Origin: Clostridia bacterium
GTDB lineage: Bacteria > Bacillota > Clostridia > Oscillospirales > Acutalibacteraceae
Length of the DNA stretch: 34,273 bases
Direction of reading: 5' to 3'
Assembly (NCBI GenBank): GCA_017434855.1
Contig: JAFRUA010000048.1
Coordinates: forward strand, 1 to 34,273
This document shows, one piece after another, positions 24,349-32,203 of the stretch. The number at the start of each line of letters is the position of its first letter. Position 1 is the first letter of the stretch. The notes beneath the pieces are model-generated. The model had not been told where the DNA came from and made no database searches. It worked only from the letters and a program-made list of their open reading frames with translations. The translations under genes and the position numbers were made by a program.

Positions 24349-25272
24349 ATGCTGCAAACTCTCATTTCGTTTTTTATGTCCATCGTCGCGTTTTTCATGT
24401 CGCTGTTCGGCTTCGGCGGCACGGCCGACCCGGAACCGACGCCGACCCCTGTGACGGACCCGGACCCGGTGGTCTATGTTTCCGAAAACACCCTTGCCTA
24501 CGGGACCGACGCGAACCAGACGCTCGATTTGTTCTTCCCGGCGGGCAAGACGGGCGACGTCGGCCTCATCCTGTTCATCCACGGCGGCGCATGGGTCACC
24601 GGTTCCAAAGAGAGCTATACGATCGAGGCGCTGCAGTGGCAGGCGCGCGGGTTCGTGACCGCGTCGATGAATTACCGCTATCTCGGCAACGGCGTCCTGC
24701 CGTCGGATGAACTCTCTGACATCACGGCGGCGCTGCGGGCGATCAAAACCGCCGCCGCGCAAAAGGGCGTCACCGTCAACCGCGCCGTTCTGGTCGGGTC
24801 GTCCTCCGGCGGGCATCTGGCGCTGCTGTATGCCTATACCAAACAAAGCGAAGCGCCCGTGGCGCCCGTGGCTGTCATCAGCAGCAGCGCCCCGACCGAC
24901 TTCACCGACCCGGCGTTCATCCGCAGCGGCGCCGGCGAACTGCTGGCCGGCACCATCGGCGTCAGCACCGACACGCTGGCGGCCCTGATGGAAAGCGGCA
25001 TTGCACAGGCTTTTGTGCCGGCGCTGACCGATCTTTCCCCGGCAAAGCAGGTGAAAAGCAGTACCGTGCCGACGCTGTTTGCCCACGGTGCACAAGACAC
25101 GATCGTCCCCTATTCCAACGCGGTGTCGCTGGACACGGCGTTGACGGGCGCCGGCGTGCAGCATGATTTTGTGCCGTTCCCGAACTCCGGCCACGCACTG
25201 CTGAACGACCCGGACTGCACCCTGCGGTTCCAGGCGCTCACCGCGCAGTACATCGCGGCATATCTCGACTGA
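24349..25272 (+). CDS. Surface-anchored alpha/beta hydrolase (esterase/lipase type)
   Basis: This 307-residue protein has an N-terminal hydrophobic anchor (about residues 2-23, FFMSIVAFFMSLFGF), a Pro/Thr/Asp linker (PEPTPTPVTDPDP) and an alpha/beta-hydrolase domain. The oxyanion motif is HGGAW, the nucleophile S152 is in GSSSG, and an Asp and His are in GAQDTIVP and NSGHALL. This resembles the HGG-type (hormone-sensitive-lipase-like) esterases acting on small esters or glycan acyl groups outside the cell. The ATG at 24349 follows AAAGGATGTG; an in-frame TTG at 24331 is less likely. It is transcribed divergently from thrS and 48 bases before the next gene, which may be co-transcribed. Confidence 0.83.
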   Translation: MLQTLISFFMSIVAFFMSLFGFGGTADPEPTPTPVTDPDPVVYVSENTLAYGTDANQTLDLFFPAGKTGDVGLILFIHGGAWVTGSKESYTIEALQWQARGFVTASMNYRYLGNGVLPSDELSDITAALRAIKTAAAQKGVTVNRAVLVGSSSGGHLALLYAYTKQSEAPVAPVAVISSSAPTDFTDPAFIRSGAGELLAGTIGVSTDTLAALMESGIAQAFVPALTDLSPAKQVKSSTVPTLFAHGAQDTIVPYSNAVSLDTALTGAGVQHDFVPFPNSGHALLNDPDCTLRFQALTAQYIAAYLD

Positions 25273-25320
25273 AATCGGGACTGCATTTAGCGAAGAGCAG
25301 AAAAGGATGGAGGAGTTTCT

Positions 25321-26334
25321 ATGAAAAAATTCGCTGCGCTTTTATTGAGCCTGCTGCTGGTGGCCACGTTCGCTGTCCCGTCCCTTGCGGCATGCAGAGA
25401 ACGGACTTTCGGCGGCTATCAGCATGTGATCATCGTCGGTGTGGATGGCGCCGGCACGTATTTTGAAAAGGACTACATGACCAACTTCCACCGCATCTTT
25501 GCGGACGGCGCTGTCCGGTACGGCGTGCGCACAGAGACCAAGACCGACAGCGGCCCCAACTGGGCCAGCATCCTTTCCGGCGTGTCTTACTTCAAGACTG
25601 GAGCGGAAAACGGCGTGGTCGGCGGCGAAGAGGACCGGAAATTCCCGTGGTTCCCCTCAATCTTCAGCGACGTCCGCAAGGCCATGCCGGATGCAACGCT
25701 GGCGTCCTTCTGCAACTGGAGCGCGATCAATATCGGTGTGGTTGAGGACGGGATCGGTGTCAACAAGCAAAACATTCCCAACGACGACCGATTGACAGAG
25801 GCGGTGACGGACTATCTGGATGCGGGCAACCGCCCGACGCTCTTTTTCATCCACCTGGGCGAGGTTGACGACGTCGGCCACGCCTATGGCAGCAGCTCTG
25901 ACGAATACGCCGCCGCCATGCAGCGCACCGACGTGCGCATCGGCAAAATCTATGACGCGCTTGAACGCGCCGGTATGCTGGAGGACGGTCTGTTCCTGGT
26001 CACGGCGGACCACGGGCACAAAGCCACCGGCGGACACGGGCGGTTTTCAAAGATCGAATCGCTGTCAACCATCGCCGTGAAGGGGAAAACCGTGAAAAAA
26101 GGCGGCACGCTGGACTGCGACACCAAGCTGCGCGACGTCGCCGCGATCTCGCTGTATGCGCTCGGCGTTCTGTGCAAGCCCGTGCATTTTTCCGCAAAGG
26201 TGCCGGCGAACTGCTTCAACGACGTTCTGGGCCAGGTCCGCCCGGTACACAGAGACATCATCGACCTGCTCTGCGGGGCGTTCATGTGGATCTATACGAA
26301 CCTCGGTGCACCGCTGGATAAGTATTTCCCGTAA
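25321..26334 (+). CDS. Secreted alkaline phosphatase/phosphodiesterase superfamily protein
   Basis: This 337-residue protein has a signal peptide (likely cleaved after PSLA) and an alkaline-phosphatase fold domain like nucleotide pyrophosphatase/phosphodiesterases. Metal and nucleophile positions: D42 in GVDGAG, S77 in DSGPNW (the position of the catalytic Thr in NPP enzymes), GEVDDVGHAYG, and TADHGH followed by a later GGHGR. It should cleave phosphate or sulfate esters outside the cell; which is not clear. GGATGGAGG precedes the ATG. It follows the surface esterase by 48 bases, and a strong terminator closes the unit. Together they may be an extracellular ester-hydrolase pair. Confidence 0.82.
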   Translation: MKKFAALLLSLLLVATFAVPSLAACRERTFGGYQHVIIVGVDGAGTYFEKDYMTNFHRIFADGAVRYGVRTETKTDSGPNWASILSGVSYFKTGAENGVVGGEEDRKFPWFPSIFSDVRKAMPDATLASFCNWSAINIGVVEDGIGVNKQNIPNDDRLTEAVTDYLDAGNRPTLFFIHLGEVDDVGHAYGSSSDEYAAAMQRTDVRIGKIYDALERAGMLEDGLFLVTADHGHKATGGHGRFSKIESLSTIAVKGKTVKKGGTLDCDTKLRDVAAISLYALGVLCKPVHFSAKVPANCFNDVLGQVRPVHRDIIDLLCGAFMWIYTNLGAPLDKYFP

Positions 26335-26354
26335 AACGATCACGCGGAATAAAC

Positions 26355-26388
26355 ACAGCCGCCTTCCCGGATGGAGGGCGGCTGTTTC
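26355..26388. terminator. Bidirectional terminator
   Basis: ACAGCCGCCTTCC (26355-26367) pairs with GGAGGGCGGCTGT (26373-26385) over 13 bases with one G-T. It lies between the plus-strand phosphatase and the minus-strand XRE gene, with AAA on one side and TTT on the other. Confidence 0.8.
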
Positions 26389-26418
26389 AATGGAAAATGA
26401 AAAATTGGGAATGGAGAA

Positions 26419-26649
26419 TTATTTGCTGCCGGGAAACGGGAGATTCGAGGGCAGGCCGAGGAGATAATCGGCAGAGACGTGAAAGAATGTGCAAAGCGCA
26501 GCGATATCATCGATCGAAGGTTCGTTTTTTCCGCACTCGATATATGAGATTTTGCGCTGGGTCATGCCGGTCTTTTCGCCGAGCTGGGTTTGATTCAGGT
26601 CGGCGTCTTCGCGCAGATTACGAATTTTTTCGCCAAAAGAAAGCTTCAT
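26419..26649 (-). CDS. XRE-family HTH regulator (short)
   Basis: This 76-residue protein is a single helix-turn-helix of the XRE/Cro-CI type: FGEKIRNLRED, then NQTQLGEKTGM as the HTH, TQRKISYIECGKNEPS as the recognition helix and loop, and SADYLLGL at the end of the domain. No ligand or dimer domain follows. It lies downstream of a second XRE gene, 23 bases away, on the same strand, so both are likely co-transcribed. Such pairs often repress a neighbouring promoter; here the LRR gene promoter at 27040 is the obvious target. The Pro-rich end (SNLPFPGSK) is short. Confidence 0.85.
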   Translation of the reverse strand: MKLSFGEKIRNLREDADLNQTQLGEKTGMTQRKISYIECGKNEPSIDDIAALCTFFHVSADYLLGLPSNLPFPGSK

Positions 26650-26672
26650 ACCTCAATCCCCGCCAGACGTCG

Positions 26673-27011
26673 TCACGGTTGCGTGTCGGCGTTTTTATAT
26701 TGTTCCAACAAGTCAAGCTGTTTTAAAATCATTTCTTTTTCCGCGCCGGATTTTGACCTGAGCTTCCCTTCGATCTGGGTATCCAGAAAATCAGGCGCAC
26801 TTGATTCCTCCCTGAAAAAATCTGACAGCCGCACACCGAGCGCATCACAAATTTTTTGTACGGAACGCACCGTCGGGTTTTTCATGCCGCGTTCGATCTG
26901 ACTGATATATTCCGTGGACAGCTCTGCAAGCTCCGCCAGCTTTTCCTGTGAAAGATTCGCCTGCTGGCGCAAAAGGGCAACGCGATTTCCCAAACGATAG
27001 TTGTCAAACAT
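26673..27011 (-). CDS. XRE-family HTH regulator
   Basis: This 112-residue protein has an N-terminal XRE HTH domain (residues about 5-65: RLGNRVALLRQ, NLSQEKLAELAEL, STEYISQIERG, NPTVRSVQKICDAL) and a charged, probably helical, C-terminal tail (about 70-112) that may serve dimerisation. It is transcribed divergently from the LRR gene, with 108 bases between the two starts. An A/T-rich palindrome in that gap (27079-27096) is a natural operator. A minus-strand -10 TATAAT is at 27026-27031, but no good -35 is visible. Self-regulation is likely but inferred. Confidence 0.87.
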   Translation of the reverse strand: MFDNYRLGNRVALLRQQANLSQEKLAELAELSTEYISQIERGMKNPTVRSVQKICDALGVRLSDFFREESSAPDFLDTQIEGKLRSKSGAEKEMILKQLDLLEQYKNADTQP

Positions 27012-27039
27012 TTTTCATCACCAAAATTATAGTATTGTA

Positions 27040-27068
27040 TTGACAAACCGATTTCAACATATTATAAT
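27040..27068 (+). promoter_or_regulatory. Consensus promoter of the LRR protein gene
   Basis: TTGACA (27040-27045), a 17-base spacer and TATAAT (27063-27068): both hexamers are perfect. A palindrome follows at the expected start site. Such a strong promoter without control would be costly, which supports repression by the adjacent XRE proteins. Confidence 0.85.
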
Positions 27069-27078
27069 ACAAATATAA

Positions 27079-27096
27079 ATCAAACTATAGTTTGAT
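27079..27096. promoter_or_regulatory. 18-bp perfect palindrome, probable XRE operator
   Basis: ATCAAACTATAGTTTGAT is a perfect inverted repeat 11 bases after the -10. It is followed by an imperfect TTGAT/ATCAA pair (27092-27107). The position overlaps the transcription start of the LRR gene and lies upstream of the divergent XRE gene. Confidence 0.6.
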
Positions 27097-27119
27097 AAAA
27101 TAATCAAGGAGGTCTTTCT

Positions 27120-28436
27120 ATGACAAACACAACCCACAAACGACTCCCCGCCATCCTGCTTGCGGCGCTGATGCTGGTACTGACGTGCAGCATGTGCTTC
27201 ACCGCGTTCGCAACGGACGAAAGCGGCGGCTGCGGCAGCGGCCTGACGTGGACGTACAACGACGCAACAAAGACACTGACGATTAGCGGAAACGGAGCGA
27301 TGAACGATTATAAATCTTCCGGCAGCGATGGTCTCAACACACTAACAACCAATGCGCCCTGGTTTTCACACCGCACTGAAATCACAAGAGTAGTTATTGG
27401 TGACGGCGTAACAAAAATTGGAAAAAACGCTTTCCGCAAGCTTACAAATCTGACAAAAATCGAACTTCCAAACAGTGTCGAAATCATCGGACAATATTCG
27501 TTTTCACATTGTACAAGTCTTGTCTCTGCCACTTTTGGCACAGGATTGAAATCAATTGATGCATATGCATTCAACGCCTGTACTTCCTTAAAAACATTCT
27601 CTATTCCAAATCATGTTGAAAGCAACGCAGACTATGCATTTTATAAATGTCCGGTCACAGATTTATCACTGGGATACAACGTCCGAACAATTGGCAGCTA
27701 TGCCTTTTCTCAATGTAAACTTGTAAATGTTACCATGTACAACAAGGTTGAGGTTATTGGACAGAATGCTTTTGCAAAACAAAACAATAGCAGCACAGAT
27801 ATTATTTCTCATATCTACTATTACGGAACGGAAACCGATTGGAACAGCATTGCAATCGGACAAAACAATGAACCTCTAACCGGCGCACAACTGCACTTCG
27901 AGGGTGCATCTCACACCCACAGCTATACCTCCACCGTCACCAAAGCCGCGACCTGCAGCGAAACGGGCGTGCGCACCTACACCTGCGCCTGCGGCGACAG
28001 CTACACCGAAACGATCGCCATTGACCCCGCGAACCACGTCAACACCACCAACGTCGGCGCAAATGCGTCCACCTGCACCGTCCACGGCTACAGCGCCGGC
28101 GTGTATTGCAACGACTGTAAGCAGTACATCAGCGGGCATCAGCAGCAGCCGCTTGCCGCGCACCGAACCGAGCTGCGCAACGCCAGAGCCGCCGACTGCC
28201 TGAACGCGGGCTATACCGGCAACGAATTCTGCACCGTCTGTCAGCAGACGATCAGCTACGGCCACAGCGAAAATGCCCTCGGCCACACCGCACCGAACGC
28301 GGACGGCAACTGCACGCGCTGCGGCGCCCACATCAAAGACGTGGAACCGACCCCACAGCCGGAACCGAAGCTGAACTTCTTCCAGCGGATCATCCAGTGG
28401 TTCCGCAACCTCTTTGCCCGCCTGTTCGGGAGATAA
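27120..28436 (+). CDS. Secreted leucine-rich-repeat (BspA-type) protein with Cys-rich repeats
   Basis: This 438-residue surface protein has a signal peptide (cleavage near FTAFA), a GLTWTYNDATKTLTI segment typical of BspA-type proteins, and LRR_5 repeats (about 80-245; I see IGKNAFRKLTNL, IGQYSFSHC, IDAYAFNAC, IGSYAFSQC and IGQNAFAKQ). Three Cys-rich repeats follow (HTHSYTSTVTKAATC, CACGDSY, then CNDCK and CTVC forms). A Pro/Glu linker leads to an amphipathic tail (FFQRIIQWFRNLF). BspA-like LRR proteins mediate adhesion. AAGGAGG precedes the ATG. The LRR part is much more AT-rich than both ends, suggesting a mosaic gene. Its tail resembles that of the metallophosphoesterase at 20086. Confidence 0.83.
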   Translation: MTNTTHKRLPAILLAALMLVLTCSMCFTAFATDESGGCGSGLTWTYNDATKTLTISGNGAMNDYKSSGSDGLNTLTTNAPWFSHRTEITRVVIGDGVTKIGKNAFRKLTNLTKIELPNSVEIIGQYSFSHCTSLVSATFGTGLKSIDAYAFNACTSLKTFSIPNHVESNADYAFYKCPVTDLSLGYNVRTIGSYAFSQCKLVNVTMYNKVEVIGQNAFAKQNNSSTDIISHIYYYGTETDWNSIAIGQNNEPLTGAQLHFEGASHTHSYTSTVTKAATCSETGVRTYTCACGDSYTETIAIDPANHVNTTNVGANASTCTVHGYSAGVYCNDCKQYISGHQQQPLAAHRTELRNARAADCLNAGYTGNEFCTVCQQTISYGHSENALGHTAPNADGNCTRCGAHIKDVEPTPQPEPKLNFFQRIIQWFRNLFARLFGR

Positions 28437-28454
28437 ATCAAAGCTATATGCAAA

Positions 28455-28498
28455 GCAGCCGCCCCGTTTTGGAGCGGCTGTCATTTTGTTATTTTTCG
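28455..28498 (+). terminator. Terminator of the LRR protein gene
   Basis: GCAGCCGC and GCGGCTGT form the stem around a GC-rich inner part and GTTTT, followed by TTTTGTTATTTTT. It lies between two converging genes. Confidence 0.75.
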
Positions 28499-28499
28499 C

Positions 28500-29708
28500 T
28501 TACTTTGCCGGCGGGACGTTCAGCACCAGGTCCGTCAGCGGGAAGGAGCAGCACGGATGGATGCAGCCGAACTGCGCGTCCGCCAGGCGGCGGTACTCGA
28601 GGTGCTTCGGCACATAGACCTTGCCGGACAGCAGATGCGAGTGGCAAAAGCCGCACTCCCCGCTGCGGCAGCGGGACGGGACGGCGATGCCGTTCTTTTC
28701 GAGAATTTGCATCACGGAATCGGAACTTGACCCGGTGACGGTGGTCGTCTCGTCCTGAACGGTCACGGTGAGCTTTACCGTTGCCGGCACGTCGGCGGGA
28801 TAATCATCCTGCGACGCGGGATCGTGGAATTCGCCGAACATCTCGTGCCGGACGTATTTTCGCGGCAGGTTGAGCTGTTCCAGCTCCTTGTCCACGAACG
28901 CATACATCTGCTGCGGACCGCAAAGGAAGACGGAATACGGCGCGTTTGCAGGGGCATACTTTTGAATCAGCGCCGCGGTCAAAAAGCCCGCTTCGGCGCC
29001 GGGCAGGTCGTTCGCCGCACCCTCGTCGCTGAGGACGTGCACGACCTTCACCTTGTCTGTCCGTTTGGTCAGCGCGTCCAGCTCGTCATAAAACAGGATG
29101 TTCTCTTTGCTGCGGCTGCCGTAAAGCAGGACCATGTTGAAATCCTCGTCGCCGTCCGCAATGGCGTTCGCCATCGAAAGGAAGGGCGTGATGCCGCTGC
29201 CGCCCGCAAGACAGACCACCGTTTCGGCGTCGCGCAGGGGCTGGTACTCAAAATTGCCCGACGGGGCCGAGACCTCGACCGGCGTGCCGACCGCCCAGTT
29301 GTTCAGGATATACTGCGACATCAGGCCGCCGTCCACGCGCTTGACCGTCAGCTCGTACCGCCCCGCCAGCGCGTCCTTCGGCGCGGAGGAGATGGAGTAC
29401 GCCCGCGTGACCGGCAGGCCGCCGATCGTTTCAAACACGGTCAGATACTTGCCGGCGCCGAAATATGCCAGCGCCTCGGTGCCGCGTTCCGGATCCGGCA
29501 CCAGGGTAAAGCTCTTGCAGTCCGCCGCGCGTTCGGTCACGGCGGCCACCTTCAGGTACTGACGCTTCGGGTGCAGGGCCTTTGCGATCACCCGCGCCTG
29601 GTCGCTGCCCGCGGGCAGATCGGCGCGCGCCGCCGCAAAGTTGGCCTGCCGGTCCTTGAGCATCGGCAAAAAGCGTTTGAAATCCAATGATTTGATCGGG
29701 CTTGCCAT
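28500..29708 (-). CDS. Ferredoxin reductase-like FAD oxidoreductase with 2Fe-2S domain
   Basis: This 402-residue fusion has three parts in order. An FAD-binding FNR domain carries RAYSISSAP. An NAD(P)-binding domain carries CLAGGSGITPF and LCGPQQMY. A C-terminal plant-type 2Fe-2S ferredoxin domain has CRSGECGFC, then a final cysteine in CIHPCC. It moves electrons from NAD(P)H through FAD to the cluster and an outside acceptor. The start lies 1 base after the stop of the CrtI-like gene (TGACATG), so the two are coupled and the reductase may supply or accept electrons for it. The 60 leading residues have no recognised domain. No signal peptide; cytoplasmic. Confidence 0.85.
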   Translation of the reverse strand: MASPIKSLDFKRFLPMLKDRQANFAAARADLPAGSDQARVIAKALHPKRQYLKVAAVTERAADCKSFTLVPDPERGTEALAYFGAGKYLTVFETIGGLPVTRAYSISSAPKDALAGRYELTVKRVDGGLMSQYILNNWAVGTPVEVSAPSGNFEYQPLRDAETVVCLAGGSGITPFLSMANAIADGDEDFNMVLLYGSRSKENILFYDELDALTKRTDKVKVVHVLSDEGAANDLPGAEAGFLTAALIQKYAPANAPYSVFLCGPQQMYAFVDKELEQLNLPRKYVRHEMFGEFHDPASQDDYPADVPATVKLTVTVQDETTTVTGSSSDSVMQILEKNGIAVPSRCRSGECGFCHSHLLSGKVYVPKHLEYRRLADAQFGCIHPCCSFPLTDLVLNVPPAK

Positions 29709-29709
29709 G

Positions 29710-31281
29710 TCAGTTTCCCTCCTTCATTGCCTGGATCGTCAGCTTCGCGGCCTTTTCGCCGGAGTGATAGGCGCAGCCGTAGCCGTCGCCGCGCTCCTGC
29801 GTTGCGCCGCAGAAAATAAAGTTGTCAAACGGCTGGTCCTGCGCGAACTGCAGCGTGCGCGGGATCATGCTGTCCCATTTGTCAAGCATATAGCCGTAGG
29901 GTGTGCCCTGCGGGGTGTTGAGGTAGCGCGAAAACGTGGGCGGCAGGGCGATCTCGATCTCTTCGATGTACGGCTGGATGGAGATGTTCAGGGCTTTTTC
30001 GCACGTCTCGATCATGTCCTTCGCGACCCTGGTTTTGAACTTTTTATAGTCCTGCGGCTGGACGCCCCGCATCACGTCGCCGAAGGTCATGGACGTCAGG
30101 AAGAGCTGACTGGTCCCCTTGGGCGTGCAGTCGGGAATGATCTCGTTCAGGCAGTTGATGATGCAGTAGCCGCTGAAGTAATCGTGGCAGCGCGCAAACT
30201 GCTCGTCGGAATCCGACACCGGCGCGATGAACACCGAATAATCCGTGATCCCAAGCTCCTCCTTGGTCTTGTTCATACCGAGATAGACCGTGGTCAGCGC
30301 CGCGGCAATGGACCGCGCGTTGGTCATCTTCAGTTGCTTTTCGGGCACGTCCTTCTTCTCAAACAGATCGTTCCAGACAAAGTTGGGCGCGCTGTTGCAG
30401 ATGAACCGCTTGCCGTAAACTTCCTTTGTGCCGTTGACGACGACGCCGGCGGGCTTGCCGTCTTTCATCAGGACCTTGGTGACTTCGGAGTTGTACCAGA
30501 TGTCGCCGCCGTGGTCGCGGATGACCTTGTCGATGGCAAGGCTCATCGCATGGCTGCGCAGGCGCGGGATGCCCGTGCCGTTTTTGATGTAGCCGTGCAG
30601 CATCGCCATATAGTACAAAAAGTCAAACCGTGACGCGGGCGAGCCCATGTAGCACCAATAGGTGTTGAAGATATCCTGCGCCTTCTTCGGCATTCCGAGC
30701 GCGTCCAGGCCCTCCTTGAGCGTGTGAGAGGTCATGCGCATAAAGTCCGGCATGTATTTGACCGCCTTCAAAATGCCGCCCAGACTGTCGCCCTCGCCCA
30801 GCGCGTCAAAGGCCTTGTACATCTTTTCTGCCAGGCCAAAGGCCGCCATCGCGCTGTCATACGACCCGGGAACCAACTCGTCCAGCTTGCGGGAGAAATT
30901 TTCAAACCCGACGGGCATGCGCGCGTCCACCGTGACCCAAACGCCGTTTTCGTTGAGAAACGCGTCCTTGTCACCCTCCTTCGCAGGGATGACCAGACGG
31001 AACGTGGATCTGTCTTTGCACCAGTCCACATCCGCGCCCAGGTTGTTGAAAAACACCTCGACCATCCCGGGGTCCTCCGGCGTTCCGATGCCGGACAGCT
31101 CATGCAGCGACGGTTCAAACTCAAACCGCCCGCGCACAAACGACGACGCCGACCCGCCGGGAATGTTATGCCGCTCCAGCAGGAGCGTGGACAGCCCCGC
31201 CCTGGCGCAGGTTGCCGCAGCCGCCAGGCCGCCGTTGCCCGCGCCGATCACAATGACATCATACTGTTTCAATGTCTTCAT
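29710..31281 (-). CDS. CrtI-like FAD-dependent oxidoreductase (phytoene desaturase family)
   Basis: This 523-residue flavoprotein resembles carotenoid desaturases/isomerases and related amine-oxidase-fold enzymes. The N-terminal dinucleotide motif is VIGAGNGGLAAAA, followed by LLLERHNIPGGSASSF, which is diagnostic for the CrtI type. A C-terminal FAD motif is in IFCGATQERGDGYG. Related proteins desaturate, isomerise or saturate long isoprenoid or lipid chains. No other carotenoid gene is nearby, so that label should not be taken as function. The start ATG (31281) directly abuts GGAGG, an unusually short gap; a TTG at 31272 would have normal spacing. It overlaps the VTT gene end by 23 bases, implying translational coupling. 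Confidence 0.82.
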   Translation of the reverse strand: MKTLKQYDVIVIGAGNGGLAAAATCARAGLSTLLLERHNIPGGSASSFVRGRFEFEPSLHELSGIGTPEDPGMVEVFFNNLGADVDWCKDRSTFRLVIPAKEGDKDAFLNENGVWVTVDARMPVGFENFSRKLDELVPGSYDSAMAAFGLAEKMYKAFDALGEGDSLGGILKAVKYMPDFMRMTSHTLKEGLDALGMPKKAQDIFNTYWCYMGSPASRFDFLYYMAMLHGYIKNGTGIPRLRSHAMSLAIDKVIRDHGGDIWYNSEVTKVLMKDGKPAGVVVNGTKEVYGKRFICNSAPNFVWNDLFEKKDVPEKQLKMTNARSIAAALTTVYLGMNKTKEELGITDYSVFIAPVSDSDEQFARCHDYFSGYCIINCLNEIIPDCTPKGTSQLFLTSMTFGDVMRGVQPQDYKKFKTRVAKDMIETCEKALNISIQPYIEEIEIALPPTFSRYLNTPQGTPYGYMLDKWDSMIPRTLQFAQDQPFDNFIFCGATQERGDGYGCAYHSGEKAAKLTIQAMKEGN

Positions 31282-32038
31282 CCTCCGTTTCTGTTGTATC
31301 GTTTTTCATGGGTTCTTCTGTTAAATGACCTTGCAGCGCCTGCTGCTTTTTTTGTTTGCGTTTGCTCATGAACACCGACGCCGCAACGGCAAACAACAGC
31401 GCCGGCAGCACATAAAGATAAGACAGCGGATTGCTTACGTCGCCCTTGGAACCGAGCAGCGTCCACAGCACGTTGAGCACCAGCATGCCCAGATTGGCCG
31501 CCGTGAAATAAACGCGGAACGGGATCCCCATCGCGCCGAAGATCAGGCTGCTCAGGTCCGAGGGCATGAAACCGCCCGCCTTGAATACAAACACCACGGC
31601 AAAGCTGTTGGCGTCTGCAAAATCATCCAGCTTTTGAATCGCCTTGAACCGGCCCTTGAGGGAATCCACCATCGCTTTTCCCGTGAAGCGGCCAAGAAAG
31701 TACGGCAAAATCAAACTGGCCGCCGTGGCGATCACATTGACCAGCACCGCCGCCCAGAACGATTCAAACACCATACCGGACAGCACAAACAGCACCGCGG
31801 GCGGAAACACCAGCGCAAAGGATTTGACCACGCTGAACCCGATCAGCACCAGCGCGATGGCAACGGCACCGCCGGGCAGATACTCTTTCAGAGAATCCGC
31901 GTTCTTGACCGAGATGTGGTTTTTCACAAGGAAAACCACGCACAGCACCAGCATCGCCAACATAAATGCGAACGAAACGATCTGCAAAATCTTCACAAGC
32001 TTTCCGTATTGCTGCGCTTGATTTTTGTCGGTTGCCAT
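31259..32038 (-). CDS. VTT-domain (TVP38/TMEM64, DedA-like) membrane protein
   Basis: This 259-residue membrane protein has five or six hydrophobic segments and the VTT/SNARE-associated core: FPPAVLFVLSGMVF (re-entrant helix), then FLGRFTGKAM, then FKAGGFMPSDLSSLIFGAMG. The last 40 residues are charged (KRKQKKQQ, later acidic). Some DedA/VTT proteins move lipid carriers or phospholipids between leaflets. It is first in a three-gene operon with the CrtI-like and ferredoxin-reductase proteins, which points to lipid or isoprenoid chemistry at the membrane (inference). A perfect promoter lies upstream; GAGGCG precedes the ATG. Confidence 0.83.
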   Translation of the reverse strand: MATDKNQAQQYGKLVKILQIVSFAFMLAMLVLCVVFLVKNHISVKNADSLKEYLPGGAVAIALVLIGFSVVKSFALVFPPAVLFVLSGMVFESFWAAVLVNVIATAASLILPYFLGRFTGKAMVDSLKGRFKAIQKLDDFADANSFAVVFVFKAGGFMPSDLSSLIFGAMGIPFRVYFTAANLGMLVLNVLWTLLGSKGDVSNPLSYLYVLPALLFAVAASVFMSKRKQKKQQALQGHLTEEPMKNDTTETEDEDIETV

Positions 32039-32089
32039 GAAAACGCCTCGCTTTCATTTACAATTTTGTTACATTTGCACAACAACTTT

Positions 32090-32118
32090 ATTATATCGTA
32101 TTTTTCACTGTCTGTCAA
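32090..32118 (-). promoter_or_regulatory. Consensus promoter of the VTT operon
   Basis: On the minus strand TTGACA (32118-32113), a 17-base spacer and TATAAT (32095-32090). Both hexamers are perfect. The start codon is about 50 bases downstream. Confidence 0.85.
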
Positions 32119-32151
32119 TGAAAATGAATCAGAAAGGCAAAATGTTTCAAA

Positions 32152-32186
32152 GACAAAAATGCCCTCGCCGCAAAAGAGCGAAGGCA
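32152..32186 (-). terminator. Terminator of the spore protein gene
   Basis: On the minus strand GCCTTCGC (32185-32178) pairs with GGCGAGGGC (32169-32161), followed by ATTTTTGT. It lies just after the SASP stop and before the VTT promoter. Confidence 0.8.
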
Positions 32187-32203
32187 AAAAACACTGTGCA
32201 TGT

